48,490 nucleotides of DNA from Owenweeksia hongkongensis DSM 17368 (GCA_945865885.1 CAMBEZ010000011.1:1-48490); one strand, 5' to 3'; shown: positions 6,619 to 15,180, counted from the first letter of the stretch. Notes: generated by a model not told the origin, from the letters alone. Made by a program: numbers and translations.

Positions 6619-8267
6619 GTGAATTTCTACAGCATTTAGCCTTTGACCCCAGCCGACCGCTCAACTTTGCGAGCCTGTTTTTCTGGGGCTACTTTGCCGT
6701 GGTTCTGGTTGGTTTTTCCTTGATCCACAAGCGTTTGGCCTGGAGAAATGCCTACCTGTTTTTGGTGAGCATTTACTTTTACTACAAAACCAGCTATTTC
6801 TTTTTCTTCCTCCTTTTGTTCTCCACGGGGGTGGATTATACGTTGGCTCGGTGGATGCAAAACACGGCGCGACAACCCCTTCGGGTGGCATTAGTTACGG
6901 CCAGCGTAGCCGTCAACCTATTCGTGCTTTTCTACTTCAAATACGTCTATTTTTTTGCCGACGCCATCAAGGATCTAGCAGGCATTGATTGGCGCCCCAT
7001 TCCCCACTACGCTCTGTGGTCCAATGCGCATTTTGGCACGGATTTCCCCATCGACCGCATTGCCCTGCCGGTGGGGATTTCGTTTTACACCTTCCAGTGC
7101 ATTTCCTACACGGTGGACGTGTACCGACGGCAGATTCAGGCGGTAAAAAACCCGTTGGATTTTGGCTTTTACATCAGCTTTTTCCCCCAACTGGTGGCCG
7201 GACCCATTGTGCGCGCGTCGGACTTCATCCCCCAATTGTATCAACCGTACAACGTAGATCGTAAAACGTTTGGTTTGGGCCTCTTTTGGGTGTTGAATGG
7301 ATTGCTGAAGAAGGTTTTCTTGGCGGATTACTTGGCGGTAAATTTCATCGACCGCGTTTTTGCCCAGCCCACCCTCTATTCCGGGGTGGAAACGATGTTG
7401 GCTCTTTTTGGCTATTCTCTGCAGGTGTACGCGGATTTCTCAGGCTATACGGATGTGGCTATTGGTCTGGCACTTTGGATGGGGTTCAGCTTGACCAAAA
7501 ACTTCAATTCACCCTACAAGGCGGCAAACGTTGGTGAATTTTGGCAACGCTGGCACATGTCCTTGAGCGGTTGGTTGAAAGACTACGTGTACATTCCGTT
7601 GGGCGGCAACCGGACGGGGTCCTGGGTGTCTTACGTATTGGCATTTTTGGCGCTTTTTGGGGTTGCCGTCGCGGTAGACGCCTACTGGGTTTCGGGCGTC
7701 TTGGCCGTTTTGGTTGGACTTTTTTACCTGGGATACCGTCGTTCGCCGTCGTTCCGGAAAAACGTCAACACCAACATCAACGTGCTGTTGACGATGCTGT
7801 TGGGCGGTTTTTGGCACGGGTCTTCGTGGAATTTTGTGCTCTGGGGCGGATTGAACGGCGCCGGTTTGGTGGTGCATAAATACTGGAAGCGCATCCGGCC
7901 CTACAACGCCAGTCACTGGCTGGCTCAAGTGCTGGGGGTCCTGATCACTTTTTTGTTCATAACGTTTACCCGCATTTGGTTCCGCGCACCCACTTGGGAC
8001 GGAGCCTTAGAAGTAGTAGGCCGAATGACCACCAACATGCAGTGGAACTTAATGGACGACGTTGTTCTTGGATTTTGGAAACCCATGCTGGTTTTTGCCT
8101 TGGGCATGTGCATTCACTGGATTCCGGAAGCGATTAAAGCGGCGTACCGACGGCGGTTTGCGCGGGCATCGGTTTGGGCTCAGGCCGGAATTTCGGTCTT
8201 GGCGGTACTGTTTATGTACCAAGTCATGACCGCAGACGCACAACCCTTTATTTACTTCCAGTTTTGA
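6615..8267 (+). CDS. MBOAT-family O-acyltransferase (AlgI/DltB/PatA-like)
   Basis: This 550-residue integral membrane protein has about ten or more helices. The MBOAT hallmarks are clear: FWQRWHMSLSGWLKDYVYIP near residue 310, and the invariant catalytic His401 in GGFWHGSSWNF. Proteins of this type (AlgI, PatA, DltB) move an acyl group, usually acetyl, from a cytoplasmic donor across the membrane to a periplasmic acceptor or partner enzyme. It starts inside the stop of the upstream SGNH gene (ATGA). It is the last gene of the LysM/SGNH/SGNH operon. Its last 20 nt overlap the 3' end of the convergent mltF gene. The polymer that is acylated is not shown by the sequence. The linked LysM protein and lytic transglycosylase point to peptidoglycan; alginate-like or other surface polysaccharides remain possible. 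Confidence 0.93.
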   Translation: MSEFLQHLAFDPSRPLNFASLFFWGYFAVVLVGFSLIHKRLAWRNAYLFLVSIYFYYKTSYFFFFLLLFSTGVDYTLARWMQNTARQPLRVALVTASVAVNLFVLFYFKYVYFFADAIKDLAGIDWRPIPHYALWSNAHFGTDFPIDRIALPVGISFYTFQCISYTVDVYRRQIQAVKNPLDFGFYISFFPQLVAGPIVRASDFIPQLYQPYNVDRKTFGLGLFWVLNGLLKKVFLADYLAVNFIDRVFAQPTLYSGVETMLALFGYSLQVYADFSGYTDVAIGLALWMGFSLTKNFNSPYKAANVGEFWQRWHMSLSGWLKDYVYIPLGGNRTGSWVSYVLAFLALFGVAVAVDAYWVSGVLAVLVGLFYLGYRRSPSFRKNVNTNINVLLTMLLGGFWHGSSWNFVLWGGLNGAGLVVHKYWKRIRPYNASHWLAQVLGVLITFLFITFTRIWFRAPTWDGALEVVGRMTTNMQWNLMDDVVLGFWKPMLVFALGMCIHWIPEAIKAAYRRRFARASVWAQAGISVLAVLFMYQVMTADAQPFIYFQF

Positions 8268-9588
8268 GGGAGGGAACGGGAGGGGTGAAGCCCTCTGGTT
8301 GCGGGGGCGTGTTCAATCGCCAATAGTTTCGGTACACATTGGCGATCTCGGCAATTTCACGCGCATAACGTCTCCCCGGACTCCGCAAAATACTTTCCAC
8401 GTGTCCGTGCCATCGGGTGGGGTCCAAACCCTTGCTGCGCGCTCGTTTGTGTGCCCGGAGCACCGGCGCAGGACCGGTGTTGTAGGAGGCCAAAACAAAA
8501 TAAAGACGGTCGGGAGCAGGAACTTGTCGGTTCGCCCAAAAGTTGTCTAAAAAGTGCAGGTAATTGATTCCCGCGCGCAAATTGCCCTCCGGATGGTACA
8601 AATCGGTCCCTTTGGGCACGAACTTTCTGCCCGTACGGGGCATGAGCTGCATCAAACCAACAGCTCCGGCCGGAGACACCACCAGTCGCTTGAACCGACT
8701 TTCCCGGTATGCCACGGCCAATACTAAGGGTGCGTCGTACAAACCCGTGGCGTCGGCCCATTTTTTGGCCCATGGATCGACGGTGCTGATGCTGTAGTTG
8801 GCCGGTCGCAAAGAGCCCTGCGCGTAGTGTGTTTGGAACCAATGCCGGTAGCGTCGGCTGGATTTCTTACTGGTCAACCAATTGGAAATCTGTTCCTCCA
8901 ATGCTACACTTTCTGCCCGAAAGGCCCATCCAACGGCCACTTCGGCACCCGACAATACCCCCATCGACCCGTGTCGGTTTTTGCGCTTCCAAGCCAAGGC
9001 CATCCATTTTGGGGCAACTGCCAACTGCGTTGCCCGCTGAAGCGGTTCGTTCAGAAGTTCTAAAAACAAATTTGAGGCCGTGGATGCCGCAACGTAGATT
9101 CCGCCGTCGTTTTTCGCCCATTGGGCCAATTCCGTGTTGTAAGGAGACTCACCCAGCGCCAGTAAGGTATCTCCGAGCAGAACGGATTCTCGTGCGTTGG
9201 ACATCCAATACATGGGGCCCTTCCAAAGTGGAGCACCAAACCGCATGCCCACCGCATCTTGTGCCAATAAATTGCCGCAAGCCACATCTGCTCGCCCTTC
9301 GCGAACACTGTCCAATGCGGCCAGCCGGGTAGGGGCAAACGTGATTTCCAGTTTCAGTTGGGCGTCGTTTGCGAACCACTTAAGGAGCTGATAATCAAAA
9401 CCCGTGGGAAGTCCTTCTTGAATGCGAAATACACCAAAATCAGGCACCAAAACGGCTTTTAACCGCCCGGGTTCTCGCAAACCGGGAAGAAAAAGTGCGT
9501 CCCGGTCGTCCCGATCCGACCACCGATTATCGGCCCAAAAAACCAGTCCAAGAGCAGCAAAAAGTCCAATAATCAGGCGCTTTTTCAC
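8248..9588 (-). CDS. mltF: Membrane-bound lytic murein transglycosylase F-like
   Basis: This 446-residue protein cleaves the MurNAc-GlcNAc bond of peptidoglycan to give 1,6-anhydro ends. From GTG 9588 it has an N-terminal hydrophobic segment (LIIGLFAALGLVFW). An extracellular solute-binding-like (SBP_bac_3) domain covers about residues 40-260, and a C-terminal SLT lysozyme-like domain covers about 280-430. The SLT motifs are present: YRESRF with the catalytic Glu, GLMQLMPRTG, GINYL and LASYNTGP. The two-domain order is that of MltF, whose N-terminal domain senses muropeptides in Pseudomonas. A near-consensus box (TACCTTTC) lies 3 nt before the start. The gene is divergent from miaE and convergent with the MBOAT gene, with overlapping 3' ends and no terminator between them. 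Confidence 0.9.
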   Translation of the reverse strand: MKKRLIIGLFAALGLVFWADNRWSDRDDRDALFLPGLREPGRLKAVLVPDFGVFRIQEGLPTGFDYQLLKWFANDAQLKLEITFAPTRLAALDSVREGRADVACGNLLAQDAVGMRFGAPLWKGPMYWMSNARESVLLGDTLLALGESPYNTELAQWAKNDGGIYVAASTASNLFLELLNEPLQRATQLAVAPKWMALAWKRKNRHGSMGVLSGAEVAVGWAFRAESVALEEQISNWLTSKKSSRRYRHWFQTHYAQGSLRPANYSISTVDPWAKKWADATGLYDAPLVLAVAYRESRFKRLVVSPAGAVGLMQLMPRTGRKFVPKGTDLYHPEGNLRAGINYLHFLDNFWANRQVPAPDRLYFVLASYNTGPAPVLRAHKRARSKGLDPTRWHGHVESILRSPGRRYAREIAEIANVYRNYWRLNTPPQPEGFTPPVPSLKTGSK

Positions 9589-9591
9589 ACC

Positions 9592-9599
9592 GAAAGGTA
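9592..9599 (-). promoter_or_regulatory. -7-like box before mltF
   Basis: The minus strand reads TACCTTTC, one mismatch to TAnnTTTG, only 3 nt before the GTG start at 9588. Confidence 0.4.
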
Positions 9600-9622
9600 A
9601 TCAAATTCGCCGCAATGGGACG

Positions 9623-9630
9623 TACTTTTG
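9623..9630 (+). promoter_or_regulatory. -7 box of the miaE-gcvT-lrp operon
   Basis: TACTTTTG is an exact TAnnTTTG and lies 4 nt before ATG 9635. It fixes the miaE start and predicts a leaderless or nearly leaderless message. Confidence 0.55.
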
Positions 9631-9634
9631 CATC

Positions 9635-10216
9635 ATGTTAGGCCTCAAGCTTCCGACCGATCCCCGCTGGGCTACTGCTGCGCAGCATCATCTGGAAGAC
9701 CTGTTGACGGACCACGCCTACTGCGAACAAAAGGCGGCATCAACAGCCATTTCCCTGTTGGTTACCTACCCCGAACACACGGATTTGGTGCGTGAAATGG
9801 CGGCACTGGCACGCGAAGAAATGAGTCATTTTGAGTTGGTTCACCAACTGATTGTGCAGCGCGGCTTTGTTTTGGGTAGGGAGCGGAAGGACGAGTACGT
9901 GGCCGCCTTGCAGCTGCACTTTCCCAAGACCAAGGATAGAAACCTGCGCTTGATTCATCGTTTGTTGGTAGCTGCGTTGATTGAGGCGCGAAGTTGCGAG
10001 CGGTTTCGGGTGATCTCAGAAACCCTAGAAGACGAAGAATTGGCGCGGTTTTACCGCGGATTGATGGCTTCAGAGGCCGGACACTACACCCTTTTTCTCC
10101 GATTGGCCCGCGAGACGGCCGGACGCGATCAGGTAGACCCACTTTGGGAAGGATTGCTGGAATACGAGAAGAATGTAGTGGCAACCTTTGAACGACCGCA
10201 ACACATACACGGATAA
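9635..10216 (+). CDS. miaE: tRNA-(ms2io6A)-hydroxylase MiaE
   Basis: This 193-residue non-haem diiron enzyme hydroxylates the isopentenyl side chain of ms2i6A at position 37 of tRNA. The ferritin-like four-helix core keeps the expected carboxylate/histidine ligands: HAYCEQKAA, REEMSHFELV, EARSCERF and SEAGHYTLF. The length is typical for Bacteroidota members. I chose ATG 9635 because the promoter box ends 4 nt upstream. A long in-frame extension upstream would run antisense into mltF. It is the first gene of a likely operon, with gcvT 20 nt downstream. No MiaA or MiaB gene is nearby. Confidence 0.88.
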   Translation: MLGLKLPTDPRWATAAQHHLEDLLTDHAYCEQKAASTAISLLVTYPEHTDLVREMAALAREEMSHFELVHQLIVQRGFVLGRERKDEYVAALQLHFPKTKDRNLRLIHRLLVAALIEARSCERFRVISETLEDEELARFYRGLMASEAGHYTLFLRLARETAGRDQVDPLWEGLLEYEKNVVATFERPQHIHG

Positions 10217-10236
10217 CTAACGAACAAGACACCCTT

Positions 10237-11322
10237 ATGGAATCTTTGAAAACAACTGCTCTGACGGATGTCCACCGTTCGATGGGAGCCAAAATGGTCC
10301 CTTTTGCGGGCTACGAAATGCCGGTTCAGTACGCCGGCCTCCTGACCGAACACCATGCCGTCCGCAATGCGGCGGGCCTGTTTGACGTTTCCCACATGGG
10401 AGAATTTACGGTGGAGGGCCCCGATGCCTTGGACTTCCTGCAGTACGTCACCAGCAACGACGTATCCAAGTTGGTTCCGGGCAAGGTGCAGTACTCCTGC
10501 TTGCCCAATGCCGACAGCGGTATTGTGGACGATTTGTTGGTTTATTGCCGCGGCGAACAGAAGTATTTGCTCGTGGTCAACGCCTCCAACATAGACAAAG
10601 ACTGGGCCTGGTTGCAGCAATGGGCTCCCCAATTTGACGTGCGCATGGAAAACCAATCCGAACAGTGGTCCTTGTTGGCCTTGCAGGGTCCCCACGCCGC
10701 AGCATTGCTCCAGCCGTTCACCAGCATCGATTTAGGTGGCTTGGCCTATTACTCGTTTGCCGAAGGAGAACTTCTGGGCTTCCCCGGCGCGATCCTGTCC
10801 GCAACGGGCTACACCGGAGCCGGTGGATTTGAATTGTACCTCCCCAACGACGCCGCAGAAACCGTGTGGAAGACGTTGTTGGACGCCGGGGCCGTCCCCG
10901 TTGGTTTGGGCGCCCGGGACACGCTGCGCTTGGAAATGGGCTATTGCCTCTACGGAAACGATATCGACGACACCACCAATGCCCTTGAAGCTGGCTTGGG
11001 CTGGATCACGAAGTTCAGTAAGGACTTTATTCAGAAACCGCATCTGGAAAACGTCAAGGCACACGGCGTTGAACGCAAGTTGGTGGGTTTTGTGCTGACC
11101 GATCGCGGCGTGGCACGGCACGGCTATCCCATTGTGGATGAGTCCGGTACGGCCGTTGGTGTGGTTACTTCAGGTTCGCCATCGCCCACCTTGGGTCAGT
11201 CCATAGGATTGGGCTACGTTCCGGTCTCCAGCAGTACCCCAGGAAGCAAAATTTTTGTTGAAGTTCGCAATCAACCGCTGGCCGCAGAGGTGGTGAGTTT
11301 GCCTTTTTTAAAGAAAGCATGA
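10237..11322 (+). CDS. gcvT: Glycine cleavage system aminomethyltransferase (T protein)
   Basis: This 361-residue enzyme transfers the methylene group from the aminomethyl-lipoyl H protein to tetrahydrofolate and releases ammonia. Family segments are easily seen: GAKMVPFAGYEMPVQY near the N-terminus, GLFDVSHMGEF with the early Asp, YTGAGGFELY in the middle, and GLGARDTLRLEMGYCLYG with the key Arg region. The C-terminal barrel (GFVLTDRGVARHGYPI, SGSPSPTLGQSIGLGYV) is complete. The length is normal. It overlaps the following Lrp-type regulator by 4 nt. The other cleavage-system genes (gcvH, gcvP) are not in the window, so the T protein is encoded separately, as is common in this phylum. Confidence 0.96.
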   Translation: MESLKTTALTDVHRSMGAKMVPFAGYEMPVQYAGLLTEHHAVRNAAGLFDVSHMGEFTVEGPDALDFLQYVTSNDVSKLVPGKVQYSCLPNADSGIVDDLLVYCRGEQKYLLVVNASNIDKDWAWLQQWAPQFDVRMENQSEQWSLLALQGPHAAALLQPFTSIDLGGLAYYSFAEGELLGFPGAILSATGYTGAGGFELYLPNDAAETVWKTLLDAGAVPVGLGARDTLRLEMGYCLYGNDIDDTTNALEAGLGWITKFSKDFIQKPHLENVKAHGVERKLVGFVLTDRGVARHGYPIVDESGTAVGVVTSGSPSPTLGQSIGLGYVPVSSSTPGSKIFVEVRNQPLAAEVVSLPFLKKA

Positions 11323-11810
11323 GCGAGCAAAATCTACTTTTGCCGGCTCTGGACCACGTGGATCGGCAAATCCTATTGGCACTTCTGGACGATGCGCGTA
11401 CCTCCTACACGGACATCGCTAAATCCTTGGGGGTTTCTCCCGGAACCATTCACGTCCGCGTGAAGAAAATGGAGAAAGCCGGCATCATCAACGGCGCCAG
11501 CTTGCATTTGGACTACGACGTTTTGGGCTACGGTTTCATTGCTTTTGTGGGCATATACCTGAGCCGTTCCAGCGCCACAATGTCCGTTATTGCCGCTTTG
11601 GAAAAAATACCGGAAGTGACGGTAGCCCACGTGGCCACCGGGCGTTTTGCCCTGTTTGCCAAAATCCGCTGCCGGGACGCGCGCCACGCCAAGGACATCA
11701 TTTTTCAGATCTCGGATATTGAAAGTGTTCAGAACACGGAAACCATGATTGCGTTGGAGGAATGCGTGAACAGCAGCAAAGGATTGCTGCGTTCCATTAT
11801 TCAGGCCTAA
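11319..11810 (+). CDS. Lrp/AsnC-family transcriptional regulator
   Basis: This 163-residue regulator has an N-terminal winged helix-turn-helix (DRQILLALLDDARTSYTDIA with recognition helix PGTIHVRVKKMEKAGII). A C-terminal RAM/AsnC ligand domain follows (GIYLSRSSATMSVIAALE, VAHVATGRFALFAKI). Such proteins sense amino acids and form octamers. It starts within the gcvT stop (ATGA), so it is translated together with the glycine cleavage T protein. Control of glycine or one-carbon genes is a reasonable inference; Lrp regulates gcv in E. coli. An intrinsic terminator follows 48 nt after its stop. Confidence 0.93.
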   Translation: MSEQNLLLPALDHVDRQILLALLDDARTSYTDIAKSLGVSPGTIHVRVKKMEKAGIINGASLHLDYDVLGYGFIAFVGIYLSRSSATMSVIAALEKIPEVTVAHVATGRFALFAKIRCRDARHAKDIIFQISDIESVQNTETMIALEECVNSSKGLLRSIIQA

Positions 11811-11857
11811 TCCGTTCGGTTGTCTTCCTGAGAAGCGCATTGATTTTAGGAAAACAC

Positions 11858-11898
11858 AAACGGGCGGACGCTGTACCAGCGTCCGCCCGTTTTTTTTG
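11858..11898 (+). terminator. Intrinsic terminator after the Lrp-type gene (probably bidirectional)
   Basis: ACGGGCGGACGCT (11860-11872) pairs perfectly with AGCGTCCGCCCGT (11878-11890) around a 5-nt loop, followed by eight or nine T residues. It separates this operon from the convergent GAPDH gene and may stop transcription from that side too. Confidence 0.9.
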
Positions 11899-11933
11899 AC
11901 CCGTACCCCGCAGTGCGCGGCGGTTGTCCTGCC

Positions 11934-13379
11934 TCAATAGTATTTCAAACCCTCCACGCCCGCAAAATGCTTGGAGAGGCGCAGCACCTGCCGCGTGTAG
12001 CCGTATTCGTTGTCGTACCAAACGTACAGCACCACCGAGCGGTTGTCCGTATGCATTAGGGTGGCCTCGCTGTCCAAGATGCTGGGACAGGGATTTCCCA
12101 CGATGTCCGACGACACCAGTTCCGGGCTCACGCTGTACATGATTTGCTCCACCAAGGGACCGCTGTAGGCGGCTTGTTTCAAGGCAGCATTCACCTGCTC
12201 GCGGCTGGCGTCCTGAGACAACGTTAGGTTCAAAATGGCCAACGAGCCGTTGGGCACCGGCACGCGGATGGCGTTGCTGGTCAGCTTGCTGCCCAAGCCC
12301 GGCAACGCTTTGTCTACGGCACTTCCTGCACCGGTTTCCGTGATGACCATGTTCAAGGCCGCAGCCCGACCGCGTCGGTACTTGGGGTGCATGTTGTCCA
12401 CCAGATTTTGGTCGTTCGTGTACGCGTGGATGGTTTCGATGTGTCCTTTGTCAATGCCGAACTGTTCACTGATCACCTTCAATACCGGCACGATGGCATT
12501 GGTGGTGCACGACGCGGCGGACAAAATGTTGGTATCCGGTTCCACCATGGATTCATTGACGCCCATCACCACATTGGGTACCCCTTTGCCGGGAGCTGTC
12601 AGCAAAACCTTGGCAGCGCCCTTGGAAGTCAGGTGCCGGCGCAGTTCGGCTTCGTCCCGGAAGGCGCCGGTGTTGTCGATCACCAGGGCGTTTGAAATTC
12701 CATATGCCGTGTAGTCAATCTCCTCCGGTCCCTTGGCAGAGATCAAATGTATAGGCCGACCATTCACCACCAACGCTTGATTTTCAGCGTCCGCTTCTAC
12801 CGTTCCGGCAAAAGCACCGTGTACCGAATCCACGCGCAGCAACGAAGCACGCTTCTCAATGCTCAGGGCGTCGTTCCCGCGCGCCACAATGGCGCGCAAA
12901 CGCAATTGCTCGCCTTTTCCTTCCTGCGCCAACAGTTCGCGCGCCACCAAACGACCGATGCGCCCAAAGCCATAAAGCACTACGTCTACGGGTTCGTGCT
13001 GGTGATTTTTCTGGGCAAAATCACCCAGTTTTGCCCGCAAAAAACGCTCGCGTTGCAGGTGTGCCGCACCTTCTCGCTTCCACTCCTCCGCCAATCGTCC
13101 GATGTCGATGCGCGAAGGGGCCAGGTTCATTTGGCTCAAGGCATTGGCCATCAACAGGCTCTCTTCCACCTGAATGGGGGCGCCAGACATGACGGCGGCG
13201 TGGGCGTGCGCAGACAAAACCTCCGACGGTTTCAGGTCCAAAAGTGTTTGACGGAAAAGCACGACTTCCACACCTTGGTCGTAGAACAAATCAGCAACGG
13301 CTTTGGTAAATGCAGCGGCTGCTTTTTCTTTTTCGACTCGTTCGGCAAGGGATTGGTTGTAGTGAGCGGCTGTGCGCAT
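11934..13379 (-). CDS. Glyceraldehyde-3-phosphate dehydrogenase, long form
   Basis: This 481-residue protein oxidises glyceraldehyde 3-phosphate with NAD(P) and phosphate. The GAPDH core starts near residue 130 with the Rossmann motif VVLYGFGRIGRLVARELL. It has the catalytic Cys in SAASCTTNAIVPVL, His in IHAYTNDQ, and the C-terminal signature WYDNEYGYTRQV. The extra ~125 N-terminal residues are helical and charged and do not occur in the classical ~335-residue enzyme. Long GAPDHs of about 460-480 residues are known in some Bacteroidota and Gammaproteobacteria. A promoter box lies 25 nt upstream of the ATG. It is a single gene between two terminators. The role (glycolysis versus gluconeogenesis) cannot be read from sequence. 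Confidence 0.92.
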   Translation of the reverse strand: MRTAAHYNQSLAERVEKEKAAAAFTKAVADLFYDQGVEVVLFRQTLLDLKPSEVLSAHAHAAVMSGAPIQVEESLLMANALSQMNLAPSRIDIGRLAEEWKREGAAHLQRERFLRAKLGDFAQKNHQHEPVDVVLYGFGRIGRLVARELLAQEGKGEQLRLRAIVARGNDALSIEKRASLLRVDSVHGAFAGTVEADAENQALVVNGRPIHLISAKGPEEIDYTAYGISNALVIDNTGAFRDEAELRRHLTSKGAAKVLLTAPGKGVPNVVMGVNESMVEPDTNILSAASCTTNAIVPVLKVISEQFGIDKGHIETIHAYTNDQNLVDNMHPKYRRGRAAALNMVITETGAGSAVDKALPGLGSKLTSNAIRVPVPNGSLAILNLTLSQDASREQVNAALKQAAYSGPLVEQIMYSVSPELVSSDIVGNPCPSILDSEATLMHTDNRSVVLYVWYDNEYGYTRQVLRLSKHFAGVEGLKYY

Positions 13380-13404
13380 GACAAGGTTTTTTGGTTTGAT
13401 GGTG

Positions 13405-13412
13405 CAAAGGTA
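13405..13412 (-). promoter_or_regulatory. -7 box of the GAPDH gene
   Basis: The minus strand reads TACCTTTG, an exact match, 25 nt before ATG 13379. No -33 TTTG is evident at normal spacing. Confidence 0.5.
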
Positions 13413-13570
13413 GGGGCCTTAACACGGGCTTAAAAATTATATAACGCACAGTTAATTAATCAATTAAGGTGTGTATTTTTCACACCAAGGCAGGTGTTTC
13501 TTGCTTGCAGTCCTCCGGAAGGGCGTGAGTTGCGTGCACGGATCGTGCTCATTTCCGGAACGGGAACCTC

Positions 13571-13598
13571 AAAAAAAACGGCCTCCGAGGAGGCCGTT
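13571..13598 (-). terminator. Intrinsic terminator of the DegP/HtrA gene
   Basis: AACGGCCTC (13577-13585) pairs with GAGGCCGTT (13590-13598) around a CGAG loop. On the minus strand it is followed by eight T residues, 57 nt after the protease stop codon. Confidence 0.85.
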
Positions 13599-13654
13599 GG
13601 GTATGTTGAAGCGGCTTCAAGTAAAGATTCGCTCAGCTTCATGAAATTGCTTCG

Positions 13655-15100
13655 TTACAGTCCAAAGGCATAAAAGTCCGCACCGCCGTCCGGCCGGTAG
13701 CCTTGCAGCAAAATACCGTCGCCGGGCTTCAAGGGACCAATGATCTTTTGGACATCTTCCACGGTGTTTACCAGGACATTGTTGAGTTTGACCAATACGA
13801 AGCCCGCGGGAACACCAGCCCGGCGCAACTTGCCGGTTCCTGGATCCGTTATTTTAACGCCGGCGCGCAGTCCCAAGTTGCGTTTTTCTTCGGCGGTGAG
13901 CGGCTCAAAGCGCGCGCCCAAGCTGGACACGGCCGTCATGTCGTCTTTTTTCACCAAATCGGTGTTACCCTCGCGGTTGCGTAAGGTCAATTCAAAATCC
14001 CGGGATTTTCCGTCGCGCAGCACGGTGACGGTGAGTTTGTCTCCCGGGCGTTTGGCGCCCACCACCTCCAGCAGTTCGTTCATTCGGGTGACGGTTTTGC
14101 TGCCCGCACGCACCACTACGTCCCCGCGTTGCAAACCTGCTTTTTCAGCGGCACCACCGGCAACCACATCCGTCAAAAAGGCTCCTTGCGTCACGTTTAG
14201 GTTCATTTCCTTGGTCAATTCGGGAGTGAGGTCGGACAGCGTTACCCCCAAGTATGCGCGTTGCACCATTCCGTACCGGGTGATGTCGTCCACCACCTTG
14301 CTGACAATATTGACCGGTACCGCAAACGAATATCCTTCGTAGCTGCCCGTTCGTGTGGAAATGGCGGTATTGATGCCCACCAATTCACCCATCGTATTGA
14401 TCAATGCTCCGCCGGAGTTTCCCGGATTGACGGCGGCGTCGGTTTGAATGAAGGCCTCAATGGCGCTTTGGTTGTCGATGATGTTGATGCTGCGTCCTTT
14501 GGCGCTGATGATGCCCGCGGTAACGGTAGACGTCAGGTTGAACGGGTTCCCAACGGCCATGACCCATTCGCCCAAACGCAGCAAATCGGAATTGCCAAAA
14601 GCAAGGGGTTGCAGGTTATCCGCCTTAATTTTGAGCACCGCCAAATCCGTTGTGGGGTCCGTTCCCACCACTTCGGCAACGTATTCGCGGTTGTCGTTGA
14701 GCGACACCCTGACCTCCTTGGCCTTGTCTATTACGTGGTTGTTGGTGACGATGTACCCGTCTTTGGAAATCACCACACCGGACCCACTGCCTTGTACGAT
14801 TCTGGGGGTCATTTGCGGCGCTTGTTCCCCAAAGCCAAAGAAGAAGTCCCGGAACGGATTAAAGTAGTACCCTTGTTCCACCGACGTTTTGACGTGGACT
14901 ACCGAATGTACAGCGTTCTCGGCCGCTGCCGAAAAATCCGTGGAGGAGGTAATTCCCGGCACGTTGGCCACCGTTTGTACGGGCGCATGCAAGGGCATCC
15001 AACCGCTTCCGGCAATGGTTTCCATGGTTTTTACCGCGCCAAAGGCCAACAGTCCACCGGCCAATCCAAGCCCCAAAGGCATCCAGATTTTTTTGTCCAT
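13655..15100 (-). CDS. Do/DegP-family periplasmic serine protease (HtrA)
   Basis: This 481-residue envelope quality-control protease degrades or refolds misfolded exported proteins. It has an N-terminal membrane anchor or signal (IWMPLGLGLAGGLLAFG), then a trypsin-like domain. The catalytic triad is visible: His in YIVTNNHVID, Asp in TTDLAVLKI, Ser in AAVNPGNSGGALIN. Two PDZ domains follow, the first around YLGVTLSDLTPE and the second ending in the GPLKPGDGILLQGY region. I chose ATG 15100; eleven extra in-frame codons upstream look non-coding. Its own terminator follows, so it is monocistronic. It is divergent from dapF. Confidence 0.94.
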   Translation of the reverse strand: MDKKIWMPLGLGLAGGLLAFGAVKTMETIAGSGWMPLHAPVQTVANVPGITSSTDFSAAAENAVHSVVHVKTSVEQGYYFNPFRDFFFGFGEQAPQMTPRIVQGSGSGVVISKDGYIVTNNHVIDKAKEVRVSLNDNREYVAEVVGTDPTTDLAVLKIKADNLQPLAFGNSDLLRLGEWVMAVGNPFNLTSTVTAGIISAKGRSINIIDNQSAIEAFIQTDAAVNPGNSGGALINTMGELVGINTAISTRTGSYEGYSFAVPVNIVSKVVDDITRYGMVQRAYLGVTLSDLTPELTKEMNLNVTQGAFLTDVVAGGAAEKAGLQRGDVVVRAGSKTVTRMNELLEVVGAKRPGDKLTVTVLRDGKSRDFELTLRNREGNTDLVKKDDMTAVSSLGARFEPLTAEEKRNLGLRAGVKITDPGTGKLRRAGVPAGFVLVKLNNVLVNTVEDVQKIIGPLKPGDGILLQGYRPDGGADFYAFGL

Positions 15101-15172
15101 TGCGTTGCAAATAGAAAGTTTAGTAAAAGTCAAATTCTTCTAGGAGGTACTTTCAAAAACGATGCCAACCCG

Positions 15173-15180
15173 TACCTTTA
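15173..15180 (+). promoter_or_regulatory. -7-like box of the dapF operon
   Basis: TACCTTTA differs from TAnnTTTG only in the last base and lies 4 nt before ATG 15185. Confidence 0.4.

Noticed and set aside
13460-13642. A 60-codon minus-strand frame between the DegP and GAPDH genes
   Set aside because: It contains the DegP terminator hairpin and has no promoter box or recognisable sequence.
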